This document shows positions 8,306-14,950 of a stretch of 23,504 nt of DNA, one piece after another. The stretch is from CAYJLC01 sp964370735. Lineage in GTDB: Bacteria > Bacillota > Clostridia > Oscillospirales > Butyricicoccaceae. Location of the stretch: the NCBI GenBank assembly GCA_964370735.1, contig CAYJLC010000034.1:1-23504 (forward strand). The letters are read 5' to 3'. The notes under the pieces are model-generated. The model was not told the origin of the DNA. It saw only the letters and a list, made by a program, of their open reading frames with translations, and searched no databases. The stretch's first letter is position 1, and each line of letters begins with the position of its first letter. The position numbers were made by a program, and so were the translations under genes.

Positions 8306-8815
8306 TTACTCTAATTTCGCCGAAGCGAAGTCTTCTGAAAATCTATGACACCAAATAGAAACTGCCGAATAATCGTCTAAAACTATCTCAGAATTAAGCT
8401 CAAAAATAAGCGTTTCGTCGTCATAAGCCCTGTCAAAAACAGGCGTTATATTTGCTCCAAAAACAAAATTTCCATTATCATCAAAATTACCAACGGAGAT
8501 ATATGTGTCTGGTGCCTGTCCATCATAAGAGAAATTTTCTAAACTAAATGTATTATCACTGCGAAATATTACATTTGCAGTGGCATCGTGTTGCCCTTCT
8601 TCAATCATAGCTGATTTTAAAACGGTCACTTCTTCCACCTCTACATCCATCTCATCTTCTACTACCACCTCTACCTCGTTTGCATTTTCATCAAAAACTT
8701 CTGTCGTTTCTAAAACAGGAATTTCGCTTGTTGTTTCCTCTGGAGTACCCTCTTGGTTTTGTGCACAGGAAACCAAAAATAAGCTTGCTAAAATCAAGAT
8801 AACTAACTTTTTCAT
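8306..8815 (-). CDS. DM13-domain lipoprotein
   Basis: 169 residues. The N-terminus is a lipoprotein signal (KKLVILILASLFLVSC, lipobox LVSC with Cys17). Residues about 20-68 are an acidic, Glu/Val/Thr-rich tether. Residues about 72-168 match a DM13 domain: a DNTFSLENFSYDGQAPDTYISVG core, then AVSIWCHRFSEDFASAKL near the end, with the conserved Cys after Trp that is the suspected redox residue of the family. DM13 is linked to electron transfer or redox modification outside the membrane; its exact function is unknown. AGGAGG lies 7 bases before the ATG. The gene is convergent with the SLH gene and divergent from the thioredoxin-fold gene at 8991, another thiol protein. Confidence 0.82.
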   Translation of the reverse strand: MKKLVILILASLFLVSCAQNQEGTPEETTSEIPVLETTEVFDENANEVEVVVEDEMDVEVEEVTVLKSAMIEEGQHDATANVIFRSDNTFSLENFSYDGQAPDTYISVGNFDDNGNFVFGANITPVFDRAYDDETLIFELNSEIVLDDYSAVSIWCHRFSEDFASAKLE

Positions 8816-8847
8816 TCATATTCCTCCTTGCAAAATTATATATTTTA

Positions 8848-8876
8848 ATAATACCATTATTTACCATATTTTGCAA
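8848..8876 (-). promoter_or_regulatory. SigA-type promoter of the DM13 lipoprotein, flanked by a 10-bp inverted repeat
   Basis: Minus-strand TTGCAA (8876-8871), 17-bp spacer, TATTAT (8853-8848) with extended TGG. CTTGCAAAAT (8827-8836) and its exact complement ATTTTGCAAG (8868-8877) bracket the promoter: one half covers the -35 box, the other touches the ribosome binding site. Confidence 0.65.
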
Positions 8877-8892
8877 GTGGTTTATACACATT

Positions 8893-8967
8893 AAAAAAAG
8901 TTGATTTGACTATTGACATTGCTTTTCTTATATGCTATAATAAACATATCAAAAAAAGTTGATTTGA
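8893..8967 (+). promoter_or_regulatory. Extended -10 promoter bracketed by 17-bp direct repeats (ArsR-like site)
   Basis: TTGACA (8913-8918), 17-bp spacer ending in TGC, TATAAT (8936-8941). The identical 17-mer AAAAAAAGTTGATTTGA lies at 8893-8909, just before the -35 box, and at 8951-8967, just after the expected start. The downstream copy is part of ATCAA-N6-TTGAT, an arrangement like ArsR/SmtB-family operators. No ArsR gene is in the window. Confidence 0.7.
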
Positions 8968-8990
8968 ATTATATTTATTAGGAGGAAATT

Positions 8991-9317
8991 ATGGGATTAT
9001 TCGGATTTGGTAAGAAGAAAGAAGAACCAGCTTGCGCATGTGGTGCTGACGTTAATAACATCATTGAGGATGCTAGAATTATTGTTTTAGGTGCTTGTTG
9101 CAAAAAAAGCTCTGAAACTTTTGAAAATGTTAAAACTGCTGTGGCTGAACTAGGATTAAACGAGGCTGTTTCAAACGATGGACGTATGGAAGTTGTTGCT
9201 AGCTATGGAGTTATGCAAACACCTGCTTTAGTTGTTGATAAAAAAGTGCTTTCTTATGGCAATTTAATCACAGTTGAAAAAGCAAAAGAATTAATCACTC
9301 AAGCTATAAATGGTTAA
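8991..9317 (+). CDS. Thioredoxin-fold protein of the redox-active disulfide protein 2 type, altered active site
   Basis: 108 residues. The MGLFGFGKKKEE start, the VLG-C active-site strand, the YGVMQTPALVVD cis-proline loop and the VLSYGNLI segment match the small Trx-fold family often annotated as redox-active disulfide protein 2. The usual G-C-x-x-C active site reads GACCKKS here (Cys36, Cys37, Ser40), so the resolving Cys is replaced by Ser unless Cys36 takes over. An extra CACG pair (Cys15, Cys17) lies in the N-terminal extension and could supply a disulfide partner. Relatives are frequently encoded with ArsR regulators and permeases, but here the gene stands alone. AGGAGG precedes the ATG. 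The polyphosphate kinase gene follows with its own promoter. Confidence 0.75.
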   Translation: MGLFGFGKKKEEPACACGADVNNIIEDARIIVLGACCKKSSETFENVKTAVAELGLNEAVSNDGRMEVVASYGVMQTPALVVDKKVLSYGNLITVEKAKELITQAING

Positions 9318-9324
9318 TTTTCCC

Positions 9325-9353
9325 TTTACAAAAATTAAATAAAGGCGTATAAT
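9325..9353 (+). promoter_or_regulatory. SigA-type promoter of the PPK2 gene
   Basis: TTTACA (9325-9330), 17-bp spacer, TATAAT (9348-9353). It begins only 8 bases after the preceding stop codon, so the PPK2 gene can be transcribed independently. Confidence 0.75.
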
Positions 9354-9385
9354 AAGCATATATGACACAGTAAAGGAGTGGAATT

Positions 9386-10852
9386 ATGCTTATTAATTTT
9401 TCTAAAGAAGAAGCAAAAGAACAAATCAAGCTACTTAAACGTGAAATTGCAGCGTTGCAACAACCATTAGCCAACGCAAAAGTGCCAGTGATAATTATTT
9501 TTGAAGGGCTTAGCGCTGCTGGAAAAGGCTCTACTATCGGTGAGGTAATTTGTGAGCTCGACCCTAGGTTTTATCAGGTTTATTCCAATGTTGTATCCGT
9601 AAATGAGGCTAATCGAAAGCCGTTTTTATGGTCTTATTGGAATGAAATTCCGAAAAAAGGCCAAATTGCGATTATGGACAGGAGCTACATAAATCACCTG
9701 TTCCACAAAAAGCAAAATGGCGAAAAAAACATCGAAGAACTTGCTGACTCTATTAATACTTTCGAAAGAGAACTTATCGACGATGGCTACTTAATCTTAA
9801 AATTTTACTTAAAAGTAGACAAAGATGAGCAAAAAAAGCGTCTTAAAGAGCTTGAAAGTGATAAATCTACTGCTTGGAGAGTGTCAAAATCAGATTTTAA
9901 GGCAAATGAAAAATATGACGAAATCAATAAATCTATGAACGACATTTTAAATGCAACAAATACCGATTATTCGCGTTGGAATTTTGTAGAATGCAATAAA
10001 AGATGGCAAGGTTTGTATTCTGTTTTGAAAATTATCAAAGATAATTTAGAAATCGCTATAAAAAACGGTGTTTCTCCGACAAATCTTTCTTTAAAAAACG
10101 ATTTTGATGTGCTAGAAATGCCTAAACTTTCCGATGTTTCTTTGTCGTATGTTTTAGACGATGAAACCTACAAAAAAGAATTAAAATCTGAAAAAGAAAA
10201 ACTTCAAAAGCTACATGGCTATATTTATCAGAAAAAAATACCAGTGATTTTAGGTTTTGAAGGTTGGGATGCTGCCGGAAAAGGTGGTGCAATTCGCAGA
10301 CTTTCTTGGGCGCTAGACCCTAGAGGATTTGATGTTGTGCCTATTGCTGCCCCTTCAAAAGAAGAACTTTCTAAGCATTATTTATGGCGTTTTTGGCGTG
10401 AATTGCAAAAAGATGGCCATATTACGATATTTGACAGGACTTGGTACGGTCGAGTTATGGTCGAGCGAATAGAAGGTTTCACCGAAGAAACTCGCTGGTC
10501 AAAAGCCTATAACGAAATCAATGAATTCGAAAAAGAACTCACCGATTGGGGTGCTATTGTCATAAAATTCTGGGTTCAAATCGACAAAGACGAGCAACTT
10601 AGACGCTTTACAAATCGACAAAACACACCAGAAAAACAATATAAAATCACCGACGAAGATTGGCGAAATCGCGAAAAATGGGACGCTTATGAAGGTGCTA
10701 TCGACGAAATGATACAGAAAACATCAACAAAACACGCCCCTTGGGTAATTGTTGAAGGTAATGACAAAAAATATGCCAGACTAAAAGTGGTAAGAACCGT
10801 TCGCGTAGCGCTCGAAGAAAAGCTTAAAAAGTTATATGATATCGAGTTATAA
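9386..10852 (+). CDS. pap: Tandem-domain PPK2, polyphosphate:AMP phosphotransferase type
   Basis: 488 residues with two PPK2 domains. Domain 1 (about 10-235) has a P-loop EGLSAAGKGST at 40-50, but its second motif reads IMDRSYINHLF and lacks the usual FDRSWYNR-type core. Domain 2 (about 260-485) has EGWDAAGKGG near 290-298 and IFDRTWYGRVMVERIEG, both canonical, then DWRNREKWDAYE. Two fused domains of about 240 residues with the C-terminal one intact is the class II PPK2 layout, which makes ADP from AMP using polyphosphate; single-domain classes act on ADP or both. AAAGGAG precedes the ATG. It has its own promoter and terminator. Nucleotide preference is inferred from architecture. Confidence 0.85.
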   Translation: MLINFSKEEAKEQIKLLKREIAALQQPLANAKVPVIIIFEGLSAAGKGSTIGEVICELDPRFYQVYSNVVSVNEANRKPFLWSYWNEIPKKGQIAIMDRSYINHLFHKKQNGEKNIEELADSINTFERELIDDGYLILKFYLKVDKDEQKKRLKELESDKSTAWRVSKSDFKANEKYDEINKSMNDILNATNTDYSRWNFVECNKRWQGLYSVLKIIKDNLEIAIKNGVSPTNLSLKNDFDVLEMPKLSDVSLSYVLDDETYKKELKSEKEKLQKLHGYIYQKKIPVILGFEGWDAAGKGGAIRRLSWALDPRGFDVVPIAAPSKEELSKHYLWRFWRELQKDGHITIFDRTWYGRVMVERIEGFTEETRWSKAYNEINEFEKELTDWGAIVIKFWVQIDKDEQLRRFTNRQNTPEKQYKITDEDWRNREKWDAYEGAIDEMIQKTSTKHAPWVIVEGNDKKYARLKVVRTVRVALEEKLKKLYDIEL

Positions 10853-10889
10853 AACAATATACAGGCAATGTGGAAATCTTTATAAAACA

Positions 10890-10922
10890 AAACTGCCACT
10901 ATCTTTTTGATAATGGCAGTTT
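10890..10922 (+). terminator. Terminator of the PPK2 gene
   Basis: AAACTGCCAcTATC pairs with GATAaTGGCAGTTT around a T5 loop, followed by ATTTTAT. The sequence, including the internal C/A mismatch, is almost identical to the terminator at 8220-8254. Confidence 0.78.
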
Positions 10923-10999
10923 ATTTTATGGGTATGGTATATAGATGATTTTTCAGTTTAAATTTATGTCAAAATGCATAATTCTGTATTATACTAAAT

Positions 11000-11410
11000 T
11001 TATATTTCAAAATTTTCAGAAATTTTTCCGAAAAAGTAGTTTATTCTATCGTAATTTTGTTTAAGATATAGATATCCAAAAAGTGCTTCTAGTGCTGTTG
11101 CTTTTGCATATTCTTCTCGTGTACAGCTTTTAGGCACAATTTTTGGTTTAGAGTTTCTACCACGCAGAAAAACTGATTTCTCTTCTTCTGTTAGTTCGTC
11201 TAAAATAATATCGCAAAATTTCGCTTGTGAAGATGCTTTTACCAAAGAAATCGTTCCTTTGTGAAGATTTTTCGCAGTAAGTAGACCTTCTGTGATTAAA
11301 AACGAACGAGTTAAAAGTTCGAAAACACCATCTCCGATATGGGCAAGAGCAAGAGTGCTTAATTTGTGCATTTGGTCATTGTCTAGAGAAGGCGTAAAAA
11401 AGTTTTTCAT
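11000..11410 (-). CDS. mrnC: Mini-ribonuclease III
   Basis: 136 residues, the whole length of Mini-III: a dimeric RNase III catalytic domain without a dsRNA-binding domain. In Bacillus it matures 23S rRNA ends (family knowledge). The first catalytic motif reads LALAHIGDGVFELLTR (Asp27 in GDG), and the second is ATALEALFGYLYL with Glu108. The intervening RGRNSK and EEYAKATA segments are also family hallmarks. The start follows GAGGAA. In many Firmicutes it lies beside cysS; here its neighbours are the PPK2 gene (convergent) and trxA (divergent). Confidence 0.92.
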   Translation of the reverse strand: MKNFFTPSLDNDQMHKLSTLALAHIGDGVFELLTRSFLITEGLLTAKNLHKGTISLVKASSQAKFCDIILDELTEEEKSVFLRGRNSKPKIVPKSCTREEYAKATALEALFGYLYLKQNYDRINYFFGKISENFEI

Positions 11411-11446
11411 AGTTGTTCCTCATGTTTAAAAAAGTTAAAATTGTTG

Positions 11447-11475
11447 TTGCTTTTTGTAGCAAAATATGTTATAAT
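11447..11475 (+). promoter_or_regulatory. Extended -10 promoter of trxA
   Basis: TTGCTT (11447-11452), 17-bp spacer ending in TGT, TATAAT (11470-11475). It leaves a leader of about 50 bases before the trxA start. Confidence 0.65.
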
Positions 11476-11532
11476 ATGGTTAAAATTAGTTATATACTAA
11501 TTGAGAACGAATATCGATAAGGAGATGTTAAA

Positions 11533-11838
11533 ATGAAAGTTGTTAATAAAGATGATTTTAATGTAGAGGTTTTACAAAGCGAAGTTCCTGTTTTAGTGGA
11601 CTTTTTTGCTACATGGTGTGGACCTTGTAAAATGATTGCTCCAATTTTAGACCAAGTAGCGTCAGAAGTTGGCGACAGCGCTAAAATATTTAAAGTAGAT
11701 ATCGACGAAAGCAAAGAACTTGCAGTTGAATATGGCGTAATGAGCGTCCCTACGATTATAGTATTTAAAAACGGTGAAGAAGCATCTCGCGTTGTTGGTG
11801 GAAGACCAAAAAATGATTTAATCGCAATGCTTAAATAA
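11533..11838 (+). CDS. trxA: Thioredoxin
   Basis: A 101-residue cytoplasmic thioredoxin with the full active site WCGPCK (Cys29, Cys32), a preceding VLVDFFAT strand, the cis-Pro loop MSVPTI and the C-terminal VVGGRPKNDL. Size and motifs are those of TrxA, the general protein disulfide reductase recharged by thioredoxin reductase; no reductase is in the window. AAGGAG lies 8 bases before the ATG. It is monocistronic, with a strong terminator 6 bases after the stop. Confidence 0.95.
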   Translation: MKVVNKDDFNVEVLQSEVPVLVDFFATWCGPCKMIAPILDQVASEVGDSAKIFKVDIDESKELAVEYGVMSVPTIIVFKNGEEASRVVGGRPKNDLIAMLK

Positions 11839-11843
11839 TTTAT

Positions 11844-11872
11844 ACAGGTGGATTTATTCCACCTGTTTTTTT
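11844..11872 (+). terminator. Terminator of trxA
   Basis: ACAGGTGGA (11844-11852) pairs with TCCACCTGT (11858-11866) across a 5-base loop, followed by seven T. Confidence 0.93.
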
Positions 11873-11882
11873 GTATAATATT

Positions 11883-12431
11883 TTATATCAAACTTTCGTC
11901 GTAAATCGCTCTTTCACCACCTACAAATTTTGGTCGTGTTCTTGCAAATGTTGTAGTAGCTTCGCCTAGTTTATTTTTCGACAGACGAATAGGCACAGCA
12001 ACTTCTTTTAAATGCATACCGATTAATGTTTGACCTATATCAATCCCAGCATGAGCCTTGATATTTTCTACTAAAACGGAATTTTCGATATTGTCAAATG
12101 CAATTTTTGCAAAAGAACCTCCAGCCTTTTCATAAGGTATTGCGTTAACTTCGGTTAAGTTGTATAAATTTGCACAATCACGGCTTGTAACAAGCGCACG
12201 ATTTAGATGCTCGCAACACTGCACAGCCAGAAAAATATCTTGCTTTATTAAAATAGGATATATCGTGTCAAAAATGATTTTTGCAGCGTCAAGACTGCCG
12301 ACAGTACCTATTTTTTGACCAATTATTTCACTAGACGATAAACCGACTACTAATATTTGTTTAGATTGCAAATTGATTTTATCTAAAAATTCTGTTATAA
12401 TGTTAAGAGTGTCTTGTTTTAATGTGTTCAT
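11883..12431 (-). CDS. UPF0340 (YwlG/DUF436) family protein
   Basis: 182 residues from the ATG at 12431, 8 bases after GGAGG. A longer in-frame start at 12521 would overlap the divergent aroG start and add a hydrophobic, poorly conserved extension, so it is rejected. Family motifs include VVGLSSSEIIGQKIG near 29-43, VQCCEHLNRALV near 69-80, KAHAGIDIGQTLIGMHLK near 131-148, and TRPKFVGGERAIYDESL at the end. The function of UPF0340 is unknown; YwlG of Bacillus is the named member. A TTGAAA/TATACT promoter lies immediately upstream. Confidence 0.88.
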   Translation of the reverse strand: MNTLKQDTLNIITEFLDKINLQSKQILVVGLSSSEIIGQKIGTVGSLDAAKIIFDTIYPILIKQDIFLAVQCCEHLNRALVTSRDCANLYNLTEVNAIPYEKAGGSFAKIAFDNIENSVLVENIKAHAGIDIGQTLIGMHLKEVAVPIRLSKNKLGEATTTFARTRPKFVGGERAIYDESLI

Positions 12432-12452
12432 AATATACCTCCGTATATTATA

Positions 12453-12481
12453 AGTATACCATAAAATCAAGGTAATTTCAA
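12453..12481 (-). promoter_or_regulatory. Likely promoter of the UPF0340 gene
   Basis: Minus-strand TTGAAA (12481-12476), 17-bp spacer ending in TGG (extended -10), TATACT (12458-12453). No equally good promoter for the divergent aroG gene is visible in the 79-bp intergenic region. Confidence 0.55.
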
Positions 12482-12510
12482 AACAAATATTCAAGGAGAG
12501 AGGAAAAAAG

Positions 12511-13539
12511 ATGAGCTTCAAAGTTACCCAAAAAATACCAACTCCAGAAGAGGTAATTGCTGAAATATCTTTACCGAAAGATTTAGCTATTATTAAAAAT
12601 CAAAGAGATGAAGAGATAAAGAAAATATTTAGAGGCGAAGTCGATAAATTTGTTCTAGTAGTAGGACCTTGCTCGGCTAGCGATGAAGATTCTGTATGCG
12701 ATTATGTTGAAAGACTTGCAAAAGTAAATGAAAAGGTAAAAGATAAATTATTTATCGTGCCTAGATTATATACAAACAAGCCAAGAACAACTGGTGAGGG
12801 GTATAAAGGTATGCTTCATCAACCAGACCCAACCAAAGAAACAAATATCTTAGAGGGTATTAAAAAAATTAGAAGAATGCATATTCGTGCAATCAATGCG
12901 TCGCATTTAACGGCTGCTGACGAAATGCTATACCCTGAAAATTTAGTGTATGTAGACGATATGTTAACGTATATTGCAGTAGGCGCAAGGTCGGTTGAAA
13001 ATCAACAACATAGACTTGTTTCAAGTGGAATTGACATCCCTGTTGGTATGAAAAATCCTACTTCTGGCGATATTTCGGTTATGTTAAACTCAATTAAAGC
13101 AGCACAACTTCCTCATGAATTTTTATATAGAGATGCAGAAATCGAAACATCAGGAAATCCTTTAGCGCATGCAATTTTGCGTGGTTCGGTGGATAAATAC
13201 GGCATAAATATGTCGAATTATCATTACGAAGATTTAGTTTTATTAGCCGAGCAATATGAAAAACGTGGGCTTTTAAATATGGCTGCAATTGTTGATGCTA
13301 ATCATTCGAATTCAAATAAAAAATTCTATGAGCAACCTCGTATTGTTAAAGAAATTTTATACTCAAGAAAAAATAATAGCACTGTAAAATCGCTTGTTCG
13401 TGGAGTTATGATTGAAAGCTTCATCGAAGAAGGCAGTCAAAAAGAGGGTGGCACTGTTTATGGACAGTCGATTACAGACCCTTGCCTTGGCTTTAAAGAC
13501 ACAGAAGATTTAATTTACTACATCGCAGATAATATATAA
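12511..13539 (+). CDS. aroG: 3-deoxy-7-phosphoheptulonate (DAHP) synthase, AroG/F/H type
   Basis: A 342-residue class I-alpha DAHP synthase, condensing PEP and erythrose 4-phosphate at the entry to aromatic amino acid synthesis. Visible motifs are VVGPCSASD with metal ligand Cys54, the PEP-binding KPRTTGEGYKG near 91-101, GARSVENQQHR, GMKNPTSGD, and VDANHSNSNKK. The length matches the E. coli AroFGH group rather than the shorter AroA(Q)/KdsA-like type common in Bacillus, and the N-terminal extension that carries feedback control is present. The start follows AAGGAGAGAGG. Which amino acid inhibits it cannot be read. Its substrate erythrose 4-phosphate is a transketolase product, but no operon link to the downstream transketolase exists. 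Confidence 0.93.
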   Translation: MSFKVTQKIPTPEEVIAEISLPKDLAIIKNQRDEEIKKIFRGEVDKFVLVVGPCSASDEDSVCDYVERLAKVNEKVKDKLFIVPRLYTNKPRTTGEGYKGMLHQPDPTKETNILEGIKKIRRMHIRAINASHLTAADEMLYPENLVYVDDMLTYIAVGARSVENQQHRLVSSGIDIPVGMKNPTSGDISVMLNSIKAAQLPHEFLYRDAEIETSGNPLAHAILRGSVDKYGINMSNYHYEDLVLLAEQYEKRGLLNMAAIVDANHSNSNKKFYEQPRIVKEILYSRKNNSTVKSLVRGVMIESFIEEGSQKEGGTVYGQSITDPCLGFKDTEDLIYYIADNI

Positions 13540-13612
13540 AATATGAAGGGCTGTCGCAAAATACGGATACCAGTAAAGAAACATACTGACCAAGGGGTCA
13601 AATCAAACTGAA

Positions 13613-13655
13613 TAAAAACAGCAACGAATATCAACTCGTTGCTGTTTTTATTTTT
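13613..13655. terminator. Bidirectional terminator between aroG and pfkA
   Basis: AAAAACAGCAACGA (13614-13627) pairs perfectly with TCGTTGCTGTTTTT (13636-13649), with T-rich DNA after the plus-strand stem and A-rich DNA before it, so it can stop both converging transcripts. Confidence 0.88.
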
Positions 13656-13720
13656 CAGTTAATTTATTGTCACAAAAATATTATATCTTGCTATTTTACG
13701 CATAGTAATAATCCAATGGT

Positions 13721-14689
13721 TTAGTGTGAAATTAATTTTGAAATATCGTAAAGATTATCATCTAAATCTTTAACCATAGCTAATCCTTCTTCGATATCCA
13801 TAGCAACAACATCATTATCTCTAAAGCAAATAACTTTGTTAGACTCGCCTTTTAAGATAACATCAACAGCATGACAACCCATTCTTGTCGCCATAACTCT
13901 ATCTCGTGCAGTTGGTGAACCACCACGTTGGATATGACCTAAAATAGTTAAACGAGTTTCAATACCAGTTTGGTCGTGTAGTTGTTCTCTGATTTCTTCA
14001 ACATTACCATAACCCTCAGCCACGATAATAACGTGGTGATTTCTGCCTTTAATTTTACCATTGCGCATTTTATCGATAATATCATTAATGTCGCATTCTC
14101 TTTCAGGAACTAAAACAGCAGTAGCACCGACTGCAATACCAACATTTAATGCTAAATGCCCAGCTGCACGACCCATAACTTCAACAACAGAACATCTTTC
14201 GTGAGATTGCATTGTATCAGAAAGTTTATCGATAGCGTCTATCGCTGTATTTTGAGCAGTATCAAAACCGATTGTGTAATCAGTACAGCTAATGTCATTA
14301 TCGATAGTTCCAGGGATACCGATAGTTGGAATTCCTGCACGAGATAATTTTTGAGCCCCTTTAAAAGTACCGTCACCACCGATTGCGATAATTGCATCTA
14401 AACCTAAATATTTACAAGTATTCGTAGCTTTTGTAAACCCTTCGTCAGTTATAAATTCTAAGCATCTTGCAGTGTAAAGAATTGTACCACCTTTTTTAGA
14501 AATACCATCAACTGACCTTGCATCAAGTTCAACAACATCGCCATTAATTAGACCATTATAACCACGTCTAATTCCTAAGCATTTAATACCTTTTGCAGTT
14601 GCAGCACGAACAACCGACCTTACAGCTGCATTCATTCCAGGTGCATCGCCACCACTTGTTAAAATTCCTATTCTTCTGATTTCTTTCAT
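13721..14689 (-). CDS. pfkA: ATP-dependent 6-phosphofructokinase
   Basis: A 322-residue PfkA, converting fructose 6-phosphate to fructose 1,6-bisphosphate. Motifs: GILTSGGDAPGMNAAV at 8-23, GGDGTFKGA near 102-110 (the GGDG form of ATP enzymes, not GGDD of PPi enzymes), the catalytic GTIDNDISCTDYTIGFDTA near 125-143, VEVMGRAAGHLAL near 165-177 and LGHIQRGGSPTARDR near 248-262. All catalytic residues appear intact. GGAGGAG precedes the ATG. It lies only 26 bases after the HPr-like gene with no promoter or terminator between them, so it can be the last gene of the long operon from 21858, or be driven from inside the HPr-like gene. Confidence 0.94.
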   Translation of the reverse strand: MKEIRRIGILTSGGDAPGMNAAVRSVVRAATAKGIKCLGIRRGYNGLINGDVVELDARSVDGISKKGGTILYTARCLEFITDEGFTKATNTCKYLGLDAIIAIGGDGTFKGAQKLSRAGIPTIGIPGTIDNDISCTDYTIGFDTAQNTAIDAIDKLSDTMQSHERCSVVEVMGRAAGHLALNVGIAVGATAVLVPERECDINDIIDKMRNGKIKGRNHHVIIVAEGYGNVEEIREQLHDQTGIETRLTILGHIQRGGSPTARDRVMATRMGCHAVDVILKGESNKVICFRDNDVVAMDIEEGLAMVKDLDDNLYDISKLISH

Positions 14690-14715
14690 AATCTCCTCCG
14701 GAAATTTGCATAAAT

Positions 14716-14946
14716 TTATTTTTCTACTGAAAAATTGCTGATAAAAGATATTAGGTTTATATCTTCGCTATTAATATTTAATTGCAACACTCTAGTTAAA
14801 TCTAAACTAAAAATACCCATTATGGACTTTGCATCCACTAAATATTTACCCTGTATTAAGTCACACTCACAAGAAAGCTTTGATATCATCGATACAAATT
14901 CATTAACCCTTTCTATTGTTTCTAATTTTACATATATAGTTTGCAT
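14716..14946 (-). CDS. HPr-like protein lacking the phosphorylatable histidine
   Basis: 76 residues matching the HPr fold in length and in the block AKSIMGIFSLDLTRVLQLNI (39-58), which corresponds to the regulatory Ser46 region of HPr; the Ser is at 41. The region that should read G-I-H-A-R-P (active His15) instead reads TIERVNEF, so it cannot carry PTS phosphate. This resembles Crh of Bacillus, which lacks His15 but is phosphorylated on Ser46 by HPr kinase. The start lies 4 bases after the ABC ATPase stop, with GGTGGTGATT as ribosome binding site inside that gene, indicating translational coupling; pfkA follows. HPr-like genes near pfkA/dnaE occur in other Clostridia (recollection, unchecked). 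Confidence 0.72.
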   Translation of the reverse strand: MQTIYVKLETIERVNEFVSMISKLSCECDLIQGKYLVDAKSIMGIFSLDLTRVLQLNINSEDINLISFISNFSVEK

Positions 14947-14950
14947 AAAA

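Noticed and set aside
11883..12521. Longer UPF0340 start at 12521
   Set aside because: The extension overlaps the aroG start and the promoter, lacks family similarity, and ATG 12431 has GGAGG.
13721..14689. PPi-dependent phosphofructokinase
   Set aside because: The diagnostic motif is GGDG (ATP type), not GGDD, and the enzyme has the short PfkA length.
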